The notes below the pieces were generated by a model that saw nothing but the letters and a program-made list of their open reading frames with translations, did not search any database and had not been told where the DNA came from. Positions 28,960 to 37,820 of a DNA stretch of 64,000 bases are shown here, in pieces. The translations under genes were made by a program, and so were the position numbers. Origin of the DNA: Anoxybacillus tepidamans PS2 (lineage in GTDB: Bacteria > Bacillota > Bacilli > Bacillales > Anoxybacillaceae); the NCBI RefSeq assembly GCF_000620165.1, contig NZ_JHVN01000012.1, positions 38,168 to 102,167 of the forward strand. The letters run 5' to 3'. Position 1 is the stretch's first letter; each line of letters opens with the position of its first letter.

Positions 28960-29124
28960 TGATATAGCCTCCAATTTCAGAAATGTATGTATAGCTTTAT
29001 TGTAACCAAATTCACTTAATTGTTGAATGAATGCGATGGGAGGAATTTGTCGATTCAAAGTCGAATCATTTGTATCGAGTATCATTTTTGCTGCTCATCA
29101 AAGTTGCAACGAGGAGGAAAAGGT

Positions 29125-29523
29125 GTGAAAATTATTTTATACTTAAGCGTAGCACTGATCGCCATTGCTTTTTTTATTTTAACCATGTACTTAGTCAAGA
29201 CGTTAAAAACGGTTCAAGGAACGCTAGAAAGTTTGACAAAGACGATTGAAGGAATGGAAAAACAAATTAACGAGATTGGCAAGGAAACGGCACAATTGCT
29301 GCACAAAACGAACGTTGCTGCCGATCATGTACAGAAAAAAATGGAAAGCTTAACTATGCTATTTGATGCGGTAAAGCAAGTAGGTGCTACCGTTCAGATG
29401 TTTAATGATTCTCTATCGAGAAAATTAACAGCGAATGAACAAAAAGTTGCTCAAGCAGTGCAATGGGGAAATGCTTTTTTAGAAATATGGGAAAAATGGA
29501 AAGGAAGAAGAAAAAAAGTATAG
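29125..29523 (+). CDS. ytxG: YtxG, DUF948 membrane-anchored coiled-coil protein
   Basis: A 132-residue protein with one N-terminal membrane helix (IILYLSVALIAIAFFILTMY) and a long coiled coil (TVQGTLESLTKTIEGMEKQI). It matches YtxG, a general-stress operon member under sigma B in B. subtilis, function unknown. The GTG at 29125 has GAGGAGG six bases upstream; the longer frame from 29020 is rejected. I could not find a convincing sigma-B promoter in 28960-29124. First gene of ytxGHJ. Confidence 0.9.
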   Translation: MKIILYLSVALIAIAFFILTMYLVKTLKTVQGTLESLTKTIEGMEKQINEIGKETAQLLHKTNVAADHVQKKMESLTMLFDAVKQVGATVQMFNDSLSRKLTANEQKVAQAVQWGNAFLEIWEKWKGRRKKV

Positions 29524-29538
29524 AGGAGGGCGTTCGAA

Positions 29539-29931
29539 ATGTCAAAAAATAATGGTGGCTTTTTATTTGGCGCAATTATTGGAGGAGTTGTTGGTGCAGC
29601 CACAGCGATGTTTTTAACGAGTGAAAAAGGGAAGAAGTTGATTGCTGAACTGAATGAAAACGATAATTTAGAACCGATTAAGACGAAGGCAACGGAATGG
29701 TTAAGCATTGCCAAGGAAAAAACGAAGGAAGTAGCGAAATTTACTTCGCCGACTAAAGAATCGCCGCAGATGAATTCCATTCCAGAAGAAAATGAACAAA
29801 TTGCTCAAGAAGCGGCGTCTATTCCGCTTCCGATTAACAATAATAAAGAAACAATTGAAAAATTGTTGAAAGAGGCAGAAGCAGCATTGAATGATGCGGA
29901 ACAAAAACGACATTCAGGCGAAACGGAGTGA
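29539..29931 (+). CDS. ytxH: YtxH, general-stress membrane-associated protein
   Basis: A 130-residue protein with a glycine-rich N-terminal membrane segment (GGFLFGAIIGGVVGAATAMF followed by LTSEKGKKLI), typical of the YtxH family, and a charged helical tail ending in ETIEKLLKEAEAALND. Role in stress is inferred from regulation in B. subtilis; no activity is known. AGAGGAGGGCG precedes the ATG. Its end overlaps the possible earliest start of ytxJ. Confidence 0.88.
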   Translation: MSKNNGGFLFGAIIGGVVGAATAMFLTSEKGKKLIAELNENDNLEPIKTKATEWLSIAKEKTKEVAKFTSPTKESPQMNSIPEENEQIAQEAASIPLPINNNKETIEKLLKEAEAALNDAEQKRHSGETE

Positions 29932-29936
29932 GGATG

Positions 29937-30263
29937 ATGGGGAAACAAAAACTTGAGACGATAGAGCAGTTCCAGCAAGTTGTCAACGAAAAAGACCGTT
30001 TTCTATTTATCAAACACAGCTTAACATGTCCGATTAGCCAAGCGGCGTTTCACGAATATGAAAAATTCGTAGCGGATCATCCGGAAATAGAGACGTATTA
30101 TTTGTTTGTCCAGGAGGCGCGTCCTCTTTCGAACTACATTGCAGAAACGTTCGGGGTCAAACACGAATCCCCGCAGGCATTGCTGTTTGAAAATGGCTCT
30201 GTAACATGGCACACATCGCATTGGAACATTACATACGATGCTTTGCAATCCCATAAAAACTAA
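29937..30263 (+). CDS. ytxJ: YtxJ, thioredoxin-like bacilliredoxin-type protein
   Basis: A 108-residue thioredoxin-fold protein with the single-cysteine motif HSLTCPISQAA near residue 24, as in YtxJ, which belongs to the bacillithiol redox system (monothiol, bacilliredoxin-like). ESPQALLFENGSVTWHTSHWN contains the cis-proline region. Three possible starts lie close together (GTG 29928, ATG 29934, ATG 29937); the last has GGAG eight bases upstream. Ends the ytxGHJ operon, right before the folded element at 30283. Confidence 0.88.
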   Translation: MGKQKLETIEQFQQVVNEKDRFLFIKHSLTCPISQAAFHEYEKFVADHPEIETYYLFVQEARPLSNYIAETFGVKHESPQALLFENGSVTWHTSHWNITYDALQSHKN

Positions 30264-30282
30264 TTGACATCGCTTGATTCCT

Positions 30283-30420
30283 AGCTTTTCTGCCGTAGTC
30301 GGCGAAGCAGTGCTTCGCCGACTGGGCATGCTTGGCATGACCTCCTCGAACAACGAACGCTTTGCGGGCAATGGTATTTGCCCGCTAGCGTTCTTGTTCG
30401 AGAGAAGCGGCAGAAAAGCT
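30283..30420. repeat. 138-nt four-way-junction (cloverleaf) palindromic element
   Basis: An outer 13-bp perfect inverted repeat, AGCTTTTCTGCCG (30283-30295) with CGGCAGAAAAGCT (30408-30420), encloses three arms. Arm 1: AGTCGGCGAAGC (30297-30308) with GCTTCGCCGACT (30312-30323), 12 bp perfect. Arm 2: CATGC (30327-30331) with GCATG (30335-30339), extended by GG/CC. Arm 3: TCGAACAA-GAACGCT (30346-30361, one bulged C) with AGCGTTCTTGTTCGA (30387-30401), topped by GCGGGCAA (30364-30371) with TTGCCCGC (30378-30385). No coding frame is supported. It could be a non-autonomous mobile repeat or a structured RNA. Confidence 0.8.
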
Positions 30421-30500
30421 TGTGTTTAGCCGGTACCATTCTACATTTTTTTAGTAAAATAATGGATCATCAGCACTTGTGCTTTGCAAAGAAAAATAAA

Positions 30501-30538
30501 GGGCTGAACCCGAAAACTGGGGTTCAACCCTTTTATTT
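30501..30538. terminator. Bidirectional terminator between the cloverleaf and the FtsA-like gene
   Basis: GGGCTGAACCC (30501-30511) pairs with GGGTTCAACCC (30520-30530) with one mismatch; TTTTATTTTA follows on plus and TTTATTTTTC on minus. It can end both ytxGHJ and the minus-strand gene. Confidence 0.85.
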
Positions 30539-32701
30539 TACTTCCTCGTTTGCTTGCTCCCACACAATTTGTAGCTCGTCTCCTGGTGCAAGCGGCTCAT
30601 AAAATGCTACGCGTTCTCCGTTTCGCAATAATGTGAAAGAAGAGGATGACGATGGGATATCGATGTGCACATAATTAAACAAGTCTTGAAAGATAAACGG
30701 CTCGATCTTTTTTTCAATTACTTCAAGAGTGGCTCCATTTTCAATGATGTCATCTTCTTTCAGTAATTTCCCTTGATAATAAAGTTCCGCTGCTGGTTTC
30801 GAAAGAGTAATGATCTCTCCATTAAAACGTACAGGAATGGAGTGAATCAGACGCATGCGCTTTACTTCGGCCAATTGGCGGACGGTCGGCGCCTTCCGGC
30901 TTATGATTTCAATCACATCACCGTCTTCAAAGCTAGATGACGGCTTTGCTTCAATGTGGTTTTTGTAAATCATGCCGGAAAATTGTTTCACCTCAACGGG
31001 CAGTCCGTTGACGTAAACTGTAAATGGCTTCGCTTGCTCAAGCCAATTGGAAAGGTGAAGGGCAGCAAACAGCTCTTCAATAGTTTCCGGCATGTCTATT
31101 GTAATGACATCACGATCATTCACCTCGTTATCGAGTGAAGCGATTTGTCCATTTTGGTATACAGTTGCCTCTATTTGGTATGCTTCGCCATTAATAGTTA
31201 CCGTTTTACGCGGCAATTCGTCAATCAAATCTTTTAACTGAATGGATGCGGATTCCCCGTCTTTTCCTTTTTCGACGACAATTTGATCGCCATCTTGAAT
31301 TGGGGTATCTAAAGAAGCAGGAATACCATTTTTAATAATAAGAGGCGGCTGTCCGTATGTACCTGGAACGGTGACCGTTTGTTCATTGACGGTAACAACA
31401 AGGGCCATTCCTGGCTTTCCATATAATTTATGAAGGGAGATGCCGCTAGCCAGCAAACAATCCCCAACCGTTAATTGTTTCATATCAAATAGCCGGAACG
31501 GCTGATTATTTACGTAAACACTGACATATTGAATAGGATTCTGTTTGGAAGCGATCGCGATTCCAATCGGCGTGACAAGTTCAGGTCCTTGCAATGACAT
31601 TTCTTGTGTGATCGTCAATTTTTGAATCGCTTCCACACCGCGAATGGCTACGCGATTATCCGGCAGCTGAAGTTTTTGCGCCAGCCGTTTCGGAAGTTCT
31701 GGCGTCAAGCTGCCGCCGCCGACCAACATGACTGCTTTCGGAGGCTTCCCGCCGTTTAGCGACAAGATTTCTTCGCTGATAGCGTCAGCAAGGCGATCGA
31801 CCGCATCAGAAATGGCAGCAATCATGTCATCGCGCCGCACTTCTGCTTCAAATCCTAGAATATCCGTAATTGTCACCGTTTCATTTGTCGACAGTTCCCG
31901 TTTTGCTTTTTCTGCTAGAGGGAAATCGAGCAAATATTGATCAGAAATCGCCTCGGTAATTTCATCGCCAGCAATCGGCACCATTCCATAGGCAACGACG
32001 GTGCCGAGATCGGTGATAGCAATATCGGAAGTTCCTGCGCCAATATCGACGAGCGCCACGTTTAATCGCCGCATTGTTGGCGGGATCAACACATTAATGG
32101 CTGCGATCGGTTCAAGCGTCAATGCTTCCATTTCGAGGTTGGCGCGCTTTAGGGCGGCAAGAAGGGACTCAACGACGAGTTTTGGTAAAAACGTGGCGAT
32201 GACTTCGACGGTGGCTTCTGTCCCCTGCTGGTCTATCAAACTTCCGATTTCTTGTCCATCAATTTTATAGTTTACAACAGAGTAACCTACACAATAATAA
32301 CGATGGCTTTGTTCTTGCTTTTTTGCTGCGAGCTTCACTTGCGCCTGCTGTACGGCGCTTAGTTCTAAATGTGCCACATCCTCTTTTGTAATCATCGGTT
32401 TTCCGGCGATCCAAATCGCTGCTTCGGCTCGCTCGGTCTTTAACGCTCTTCCTGCGGCCGCGACCGATACGCGCTTTAAAGTTCCGTACTTTCGTTCTAA
32501 TTCCTCTTTGATTTCGACGATGACTTTAGCGACGGCCGGCACGTCATGAATTTGCCCGTCAAGCATGGCTCGTTCACCGTGTTCTTTAACGATCATATTT
32601 AAAACTTGATATTCACCGTCTTTTTCCTGTAAAATAACTCCAACAACCGAGCGAGTTCCGATATCCAGTGCAAAAATCGATGATTCATTGTTCACGGACA
32701 A
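30533..32701 (-). CDS. FtsA/PilM-like actin-fold ATPase with long beta-rich tail
   Basis: A 722-residue protein. Residues ~1-370 are an FtsA/PilM/EutJ-type actin-fold ATPase: phosphate 1 loop FALDIGTRSVVGV, phosphate 2 VALVDIGAGTSDIAI, adenosine loop AVMLVGGGSLTPELP, and a 1C-like subdomain. Residues ~390-722 hold several ThiS/beta-grasp-like units built on repeated VYVNxxPxxLFD, ITINGEAY and DGDVIEI patterns. FtsA anchors FtsZ to the membrane, but no C-terminal amphipathic helix is seen here. B. subtilis lacks it between ytxJ and aroA. Annotated elsewhere loosely as cell-division FtsA; true role unknown. Divergent from aroA. Confidence 0.75.
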   Translation of the reverse strand: MSVNNESSIFALDIGTRSVVGVILQEKDGEYQVLNMIVKEHGERAMLDGQIHDVPAVAKVIVEIKEELERKYGTLKRVSVAAAGRALKTERAEAAIWIAGKPMITKEDVAHLELSAVQQAQVKLAAKKQEQSHRYYCVGYSVVNYKIDGQEIGSLIDQQGTEATVEVIATFLPKLVVESLLAALKRANLEMEALTLEPIAAINVLIPPTMRRLNVALVDIGAGTSDIAITDLGTVVAYGMVPIAGDEITEAISDQYLLDFPLAEKAKRELSTNETVTITDILGFEAEVRRDDMIAAISDAVDRLADAISEEILSLNGGKPPKAVMLVGGGSLTPELPKRLAQKLQLPDNRVAIRGVEAIQKLTITQEMSLQGPELVTPIGIAIASKQNPIQYVSVYVNNQPFRLFDMKQLTVGDCLLASGISLHKLYGKPGMALVVTVNEQTVTVPGTYGQPPLIIKNGIPASLDTPIQDGDQIVVEKGKDGESASIQLKDLIDELPRKTVTINGEAYQIEATVYQNGQIASLDNEVNDRDVITIDMPETIEELFAALHLSNWLEQAKPFTVYVNGLPVEVKQFSGMIYKNHIEAKPSSSFEDGDVIEIISRKAPTVRQLAEVKRMRLIHSIPVRFNGEIITLSKPAAELYYQGKLLKEDDIIENGATLEVIEKKIEPFIFQDLFNYVHIDIPSSSSSFTLLRNGERVAFYEPLAPGDELQIVWEQANEEVK

Positions 32702-32866
32702 TTCACCTTCTTTAAAAAGTGGTCATACGCTACTTTATCACTTGAAAGCGTTTAATCGTTAAAGTTTTATGATGACAATTGTATCCATTTGCATTATAAT
32801 AATGTCTAATTACTAGAAATGTATCATATTTTTCCGTTTTTATAAACTAAGAAAGGATGAGAAAGC

Positions 32867-33949
32867 ATGAGCAATGAAAGACTAGATGAGCTGCGAGCAA
32901 GAGTAGATGAAGTGAATTTGCAGATTTTGAAATTGATTAACGAACGGGGACGGCTTGTTCAGGAAATTGGAAAAATTAAAGAGACGCAAGGAACGTATCG
33001 GTATGATCCTGTTCGTGAACGAAAAATGCTTGATTTAATTTTAAAGCATAACGACGGCCCGTTTGAAACGGCAACATTAAAACACATTTTCAAGGAAATT
33101 TTTAAAGCAGGGCTCGAACTGCAAGAAGATGATCATCGCAAAGCGTTGCTTGTTTCACGCAAGAAAAAGCCGGAGAATACGATTGTCGATGTAAAAGGCG
33201 AAAAGATTGGTGATGGCAAACAGTATTTCGTCATGGGGCCGTGCGCGGTAGAAAGCTATGAGCAAGTTGCAGCAGTGGCTGAGGCGGTAAAAAAACAAGG
33301 ATTGAAGTTGTTGCGCGGCGGGGCATATAAACCGCGGACATCTCCATACGATTTCCAAGGACTAGGTTTGGAAGGATTGAAAATTTTAAAGCGTGTGGCG
33401 GATGAGTACGATTTAGCAGTCATTAGTGAAATCGTCACGCCGGCCGATATCGAGATGGCGCTCGATTACATCGACGTCATTCAAATTGGCGCGCGCAATA
33501 TGCAAAACTTTGAGTTGTTGAAAGCGGCTGGTCAAGTGAATAAGCCTGTATTGTTGAAGCGCGGTTTAGCTGCAACGATCGAGGAATTTATTAACGCTGC
33601 AGAATACATTATGTCGCAAGGAAATGATCAAATCATCCTTTGCGAACGTGGAATTCGCACGTATGAGCGGGCAACAAGAAATACGCTTGATATTTCCGCT
33701 GTACCGATTTTAAAGAAAGAAACGCACTTGCCGGTATTTGTTGATGTAACTCATTCAACTGGAAGACGCGACTTGTTACTTCCTTGTGCGAAAGCAGCAT
33801 TGGCAATTGGTGCGGATGGCGTGATGGCCGAAGTGCATCCAGATCCTGCAGTGGCGCTATCCGACTCGGCTCAGCAGATGGATATTGACCAATTTAACGA
33901 GTTCATGGCAGAATTAAAGGCATTTCAAGGCCAAATGGTAAAAGCTTAA
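32867..33949 (+). CDS. aroA: Bifunctional chorismate mutase / DAHP synthase
   Basis: A 360-residue enzyme (AroA or AroG in Bacillus). Residues 1-~85 are an AroQ-type chorismate mutase ([20 protein letters not shown]), which also acts as the regulatory domain; residues ~105-355 are a type I-beta DAHP synthase with [29 protein letters not shown] and [13 protein letters not shown]. It condenses erythrose-4-phosphate with PEP to start the shikimate pathway and is inhibited by chorismate and prephenate in relatives. AAAGGATGA precedes ATG. No T-box or trp-type leader is seen in 32702-32866. Confidence 0.97.
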   Translation: MSNERLDELRARVDEVNLQILKLINERGRLVQEIGKIKETQGTYRYDPVRERKMLDLILKHNDGPFETATLKHIFKEIFKAGLELQEDDHRKALLVSRKKKPENTIVDVKGEKIGDGKQYFVMGPCAVESYEQVAAVAEAVKKQGLKLLRGGAYKPRTSPYDFQGLGLEGLKILKRVADEYDLAVISEIVTPADIEMALDYIDVIQIGARNMQNFELLKAAGQVNKPVLLKRGLAATIEEFINAAEYIMSQGNDQIILCERGIRTYERATRNTLDISAVPILKKETHLPVFVDVTHSTGRRDLLLPCAKAALAIGADGVMAEVHPDPAVALSDSAQQMDIDQFNEFMAELKAFQGQMVKA

Positions 33950-33957
33950 CGGGAGTC

Positions 33958-34006
33958 ACCCTTCCATCAATTCAGAAATGTGATGATGGAAGGGTCTTTT
34001 ATTTTT
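33958..34006 (+). terminator. Terminator of aroA
   Basis: ACCCTTCCATCA (33958-33969) pairs perfectly with TGATGGAAGGGT (33984-33995), then CTTTTATTTTT. Confidence 0.92.
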
Positions 34007-34149
34007 AAAAAGATGAAAACATTTGCAAATTATTTGCCAAGACGTTGCGATTGTTCCATAATGTATCGTATGATATTTCTAACATAAATTAGGCAAGACT
34101 TGCTGTCATAGGAAAATAGATAGAAACGTTGTAAGAGGAGTGGAACAAA

Positions 34150-35145
34150 ATGAATGTAACAATCTATGATGTAGCGCGAGAAGCGAACGTGTCGATGGCG
34201 ACTGTTTCGCGCGTAGTAAATGGAAATCCGAATGTGAAACCATCAACAAGAAAAAAAGTATTAGAAGCGATCGAACGGTTAGGTTACCGCCCGAACGCCG
34301 TAGCACGGGGGCTTGCCAGCAAGAAGACGACAACGGTTGGCGTCATCATCCCTGATATTTCTAGTATCTTTTTTGCGGAATTAGCTCGCGGAATCGAAGA
34401 TATTGCGACAATGTACAAATATAATATTATTTTAAGCAACTCCGATCAAAATAAAGAAAAAGAGCTTCATTTGCTTAACACGATGCTTGCGAAACAGGTC
34501 GATGGAATTGTGTTTATGGGTGGAAACATTACACATGAGCATGTAAGCGAATTTCAGAAATCGCCAGTGCCGATTGTATTGGCGGCAACGATTGAGCAAA
34601 ACGAAGCAATTCCGTCTGTTAACATTGACTATGAACAAGCAGCGTTTGAAGCGGTGAACCATCTGCTTGACAAAGGACATACGCGCATTGCATATGTTAC
34701 AGGTCCAGCGGATGATCCAGTGAATCAAAAGAAATTGTCAGGATATCGCCGCGCCTTTACAGAGCGGGGATTAGCCTATGACGAAGCCCTTGTAATTGAG
34801 GGCGATTATTCGTATGATTCCGGAATTGAAGCATATGAGAAGATGATGGAGCTTGAAAACAAACCGACCGCTGTATTCGCTGGAACGGATGAAATGGCTT
34901 TAGGTGTCATCCACGGGGCACAGGATCATGGGATTCATGTTCCGGAACAAATTGAGGTAGTAGGTTTCGACAATACAAGGCTTGCCACAATGGTGCGTCC
35001 ACGCTTAACAACAGTTGTTCAGCCGATGTACGATATCGGCGCAGTGGCGATGCGTTTACTGACTAAGTATATGAACAAAGAGAGCGTTGAAAATCATATC
35101 GTCGTGTTGCCGCATCGAATTGAGTACCGCGAATCGACGAAATAA
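34150..35145 (+). CDS. ccpA: Catabolite control protein A
   Basis: A 331-residue LacI/GalR-family regulator, the master of carbon catabolite control. Its N-terminal HTH and hinge ([20 protein letters not shown], then [14 protein letters not shown]) bind cre sites; the core binds HPr-Ser46-P and shows [20 protein letters not shown] and the CcpA-type [11 protein letters not shown]. Likely targets lie in this window: acsA, acuABC and ackA all have cre-like boxes. GAGGAGTGG precedes ATG. The motPS pair that follows ccpA in B. subtilis is missing; acuC converges on it instead. Confidence 0.97.
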   Translation: MNVTIYDVAREANVSMATVSRVVNGNPNVKPSTRKKVLEAIERLGYRPNAVARGLASKKTTTVGVIIPDISSIFFAELARGIEDIATMYKYNIILSNSDQNKEKELHLLNTMLAKQVDGIVFMGGNITHEHVSEFQKSPVPIVLAATIEQNEAIPSVNIDYEQAAFEAVNHLLDKGHTRIAYVTGPADDPVNQKKLSGYRRAFTERGLAYDEALVIEGDYSYDSGIEAYEKMMELENKPTAVFAGTDEMALGVIHGAQDHGIHVPEQIEVVGFDNTRLATMVRPRLTTVVQPMYDIGAVAMRLLTKYMNKESVENHIVVLPHRIEYRESTK

Positions 35146-35174
35146 AAAAGCCTATGATTTCATAGGCTTTTTTT
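35144..35174. terminator. Bidirectional terminator between ccpA and acuC
   Basis: GCCTATGA (35150-35157) pairs with TCATAGGC (35160-35167), with A run on the left and T run on the right, so both strands end in U. The acuC stop lies inside the stem. Confidence 0.93.
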
Positions 35175-36338
35175 CGTATTTTGCCGCTGGCTGCGGATCG
35201 GATAGAGCGCTTTTTCTACTGCTTTTGCGTTTTTCTCAGCAATTTCTGCTTTGCGCGGAATTGGAGGGTATAATCCCTTAGGATCATCCCATTCAAGCGG
35301 TAGCGGAACAGGAGAATGCGGCTGCCACTTGTCGAGCCACGCTTTCGGAAGATTGCCTGAAATGTTCGATTGTTCAGTCATTTGAAGCCAGATGAGCGCC
35401 CAGGCACGCGGCACAACCCGCCAAATATCGTAACCTCCTCCGCCTACGGCAACCCAGCGGCCGCTGCAGTACTCATGGGCGATTTCATGGGCTATTTTCG
35501 GGATTTCACGGTATGTTTTCATCGTTACAGATAAATGGGTAAGCGGATCATAATAATGGGCATCAGCCCCGTTTTGCGTCAAAATAATATCGGGTTTAAA
35601 AAAATCAGCAATTTCGCGAAATGCCTGTGTATAAGCATCGAGCCACGATTCATCCTCGGTAAATGCGTCCACAGGAATATTGAATGAAAAGCCGTACCCT
35701 TTTCCTTGCCCGCGTTCCGTTACATTTCCAGTACCCGGGAATAGATAACGCCCCGTTTCATGAATGGAAAACGTACAAACGTTTGGATCGTCATAAAAAG
35801 CCCATTGCACTCCGTCTCCGTGGTGTGCATCTGTATCTACATATAGCACGCGAAGTCCATATCGTTTTTGCATGTACTTAATGGCTACTGCGCTATCGTT
35901 ATAAATGCAGAATCCCGAAGCTTTGCCGCGAAAACCGTGATGAAGCCCCCCTCCCAAGCTTAGAGCATGTTCGGCTTTTCCTGACAACACGTAATCAACA
36001 GCAGTTAGTGTAGCTCCTACTAAAAGAGCGCTTGCTTCATGCATATTTGGAAAAATAGGAGTGTCTTCTGTTCCAAGCCCGTAATTTAGCGCCACATCTT
36101 CTGATAACTGCTTCTTTCCTGCTGCTTTGACTGCTTCAACATAGGCGCGATCATGAATTAATTCGAGTTCTTCGTCTGTGGCAACGCGGGGAGGAACAAT
36201 CTGTTCGTCCTTTAATGCATTGATTTCACGCAACAAATCATAAGTAAGCGTGACCCGCAGTTGGTTAAAAGGGTGTGTATCGTTAAACTTATACATTTGC
36301 AAATCATCTGAATACACGAATACACAGTCCTGCTTCAT
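35160..36338 (-). CDS. acuC: Protein deacetylase AcuC (class I HDAC fold)
   Basis: A 392-residue arginase/HDAC-fold deacetylase that reactivates acetyl-CoA synthetase by removing acetyl from its active-site lysine. Zinc-site landmarks: [38 protein letters not shown] and [15 protein letters not shown] at 36338 has CCGGAGG upstream and overlaps the acuB stop (ATGA). Last gene of the acuABC operon, whose target AcsA is encoded divergently. Confidence 0.96.
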   Translation of the reverse strand: MKQDCVFVYSDDLQMYKFNDTHPFNQLRVTLTYDLLREINALKDEQIVPPRVATDEELELIHDRAYVEAVKAAGKKQLSEDVALNYGLGTEDTPIFPNMHEASALLVGATLTAVDYVLSGKAEHALSLGGGLHHGFRGKASGFCIYNDSAVAIKYMQKRYGLRVLYVDTDAHHGDGVQWAFYDDPNVCTFSIHETGRYLFPGTGNVTERGQGKGYGFSFNIPVDAFTEDESWLDAYTQAFREIADFFKPDIILTQNGADAHYYDPLTHLSVTMKTYREIPKIAHEIAHEYCSGRWVAVGGGGYDIWRVVPRAWALIWLQMTEQSNISGNLPKAWLDKWQPHSPVPLPLEWDDPKGLYPPIPRKAEIAEKNAKAVEKALYPIRSQRQNTKKSL

Positions 36339-36979
36339 GATGAAACCTCCGGTAAGCTCGGCCATAGCACTGTGTAGCCCGCATTTTTTAAATCCGAGAT
36401 AATTCCGATAGGGTTCATGGTCTGGATGCGAAATACAAGAATTTTATAGTGTTCGTCTTGATCCGGGTAGACGAGAACGCTTGAAATGTTAATGTTTCTT
36501 TTTCCGAAAATGGCGGCTACTTCGCTTAGTATGCCGCTTAAATTGGGGACTTTAACCTCGATTTGGGAACTAGGTTGGTGGGCCCCCGTCAACTGGACGA
36601 GTGTATGCAGCAAGTCTGTCTCTGTAATGATGCCAATTAGTTTTCCATCTTTCACAATTGGCAGGCAGCTAATGCGATGTTCAAAAAATAAAGCGGCAAC
36701 TTCCTCAACAAAATCGAGAGGATGGCCCGTAATCACATCCGTTTTCATGATCGTACTCACAGGTTTTTGCAAGTCTTCTAGGCGATCGGCTACATGAAAA
36801 ATGGATGGGCTCGCATCGCGAATATCACGATCGGTTACAAGACCTATTAAACAATTGTCATCATCAACAATTGGAATATGACGGATATGCTGCTGCTTTA
36901 GCAATTGCGCCGCTTCCGCAATCGTATTGTATGGCTGAAGCGTAGTGACATTCGTTTTCATGATTTGCTCGACAATCAT
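36335..36979 (-). CDS. acuB: AcuB, CBS-pair and ACT domain protein
   Basis: A 214-residue protein. Two CBS domains ([20 protein letters not shown], then [20 protein letters not shown]) occupy residues 1-~135, and an ACT domain ([20 protein letters not shown]) fills the rest. CBS pairs sense adenine nucleotides and ACT domains small ligands, so AcuB may tune AcuA or AcuC, but its action is not established. Lies between acuA and acuC with a four-base overlap to acuC. Confidence 0.95.
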   Translation of the reverse strand: MIVEQIMKTNVTTLQPYNTIAEAAQLLKQQHIRHIPIVDDDNCLIGLVTDRDIRDASPSIFHVADRLEDLQKPVSTIMKTDVITGHPLDFVEEVAALFFEHRISCLPIVKDGKLIGIITETDLLHTLVQLTGAHQPSSQIEVKVPNLSGILSEVAAIFGKRNINISSVLVYPDQDEHYKILVFRIQTMNPIGIISDLKNAGYTVLWPSLPEVSS

Positions 36980-37008
36980 TCCTCATCCCCCTTTGTTAAT
37001 AGAAAATA

Positions 37009-37641
37009 TTAGTACATAAAACGATTCATAAAGCGAAGTCTATCAAATTTTTGAATCGATGTTTGATCTACCCTTTTTCCAATGCGGGCCATTAGGCAGT
37101 TGGCAGGGTGCGAACATATTTCTGGGTCATCGGTCGCATACCATATAAGGCCGCCAGCGCTCATCATTTTTTCCATTACTTTGCGATACTCCCAGACGTT
37201 GAGGCCTGTCCGTTTTAAGTCCCAATGCCAGTAATATTCCGTTGTAATGATGATGTAATCTTCCATTGCATCATCCATCATGGAAACGATCAGAAGGTTT
37301 TTGCCGACTTGATAACCGCGGAAGTCGGGAATTACTTCGATTGCACCTAACTCTATTAAATTTTCCATATTTCCTTCTGACCAACGCTCGAGCGGATCAG
37401 GATAAAGAAAAGTGACGTAGCCAACAATCGTTTGATGGTGACGCGCAATAATAATTCTTCCTTCTGGGAGGCGAGCGATGTCGATTAATGCTTTGTGCTG
37501 CTGCTGTGGCTGGCGAAATGCGGTTAGGTCATGATGAAATTCATAGCTTGCTAACTTTTCAGACGATACCGGTCCCTCAATGATGAGAGTCCCTTTTGGT
37601 GTTTTTAGTTCTTTTGCATTATACGTTTTTTTATGTTCCAT
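37009..37641 (-). CDS. acuA: AcuA, GNAT acetyltransferase of acetyl-CoA synthetase
   Basis: A 210-residue GNAT-fold enzyme that acetylates the active-site lysine of AcsA and so switches it off. The acetyl-CoA loop is IEVIPDFRGYQVGKNLL; other family parts are EDYIIITTEYYWHWDLKRTG and WYATDDPEICSHPANCLMAR. ATG at 37641 has AGGTGG upstream; the frame to 37680 is not supported. First gene of acuABC, divergent from acsA with a cre-like box between. Confidence 0.95.
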   Translation of the reverse strand: MEHKKTYNAKELKTPKGTLIIEGPVSSEKLASYEFHHDLTAFRQPQQQHKALIDIARLPEGRIIIARHHQTIVGYVTFLYPDPLERWSEGNMENLIELGAIEVIPDFRGYQVGKNLLIVSMMDDAMEDYIIITTEYYWHWDLKRTGLNVWEYRKVMEKMMSAGGLIWYATDDPEICSHPANCLMARIGKRVDQTSIQKFDRLRFMNRFMY

Positions 37642-37700
37642 TAGGACACCACCTGATTCAGCTTTTTCTCCTAGTCCCATTATACATAAAAATACAGGAA

Positions 37701-37714
37701 GTAAAGCGTTTTCA
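37701..37714 (-). promoter_or_regulatory. cre-like box upstream of acuA
   Basis: Read on the minus strand: TGAAAACGCTTTAC, 12 of 14 positions of TGWAANCGNTNWCA, 60 bases before the acuA start. From memory the known B. subtilis acuA cre is nearly the same. Confidence 0.65.
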
Positions 37715-37752
37715 AAGAAATTTCTCAGCCTGTAAGTTGAATTTTTTAAAAA

Positions 37753-37781
37753 TTGAGAATTTACATAAGTTGTACTATAAT
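37753..37781 (+). promoter_or_regulatory. Sigma-A promoter of acsA
   Basis: TTGAGA (37753-37758), exactly 17 bases, then a perfect TATAAT (37776-37781). Transcription would start near 37788. Confidence 0.8.
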
Positions 37782-37786
37782 GGAAA

Positions 37787-37800
37787 TGTAATCATTTACA
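37787..37800 (+). promoter_or_regulatory. cre-like box at the acsA transcription start
   Basis: TGTAATCATTTACA matches TGWAANCGNTNWCA at 13 of 14 positions (A for G in the centre). It covers the predicted start site, which suits repression by CcpA. Confidence 0.65.
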
Positions 37801-37820
37801 TAAAGGGGGAAACAAGGGGA

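Noticed and set aside
29052..29067. GATTC-N6-GAATC inverted repeat before ytxG
   Set aside because: Only five base pairs per arm; expected by chance. I also found no convincing sigma-B promoter there.
34013..34030. ATGAAAACATTTGCA as a cre site controlling ccpA
   Set aside because: Two mismatches at core positions to TGWAANCGNTNWCA, including the central CG, and about 120 bases from the start codon; too weak.
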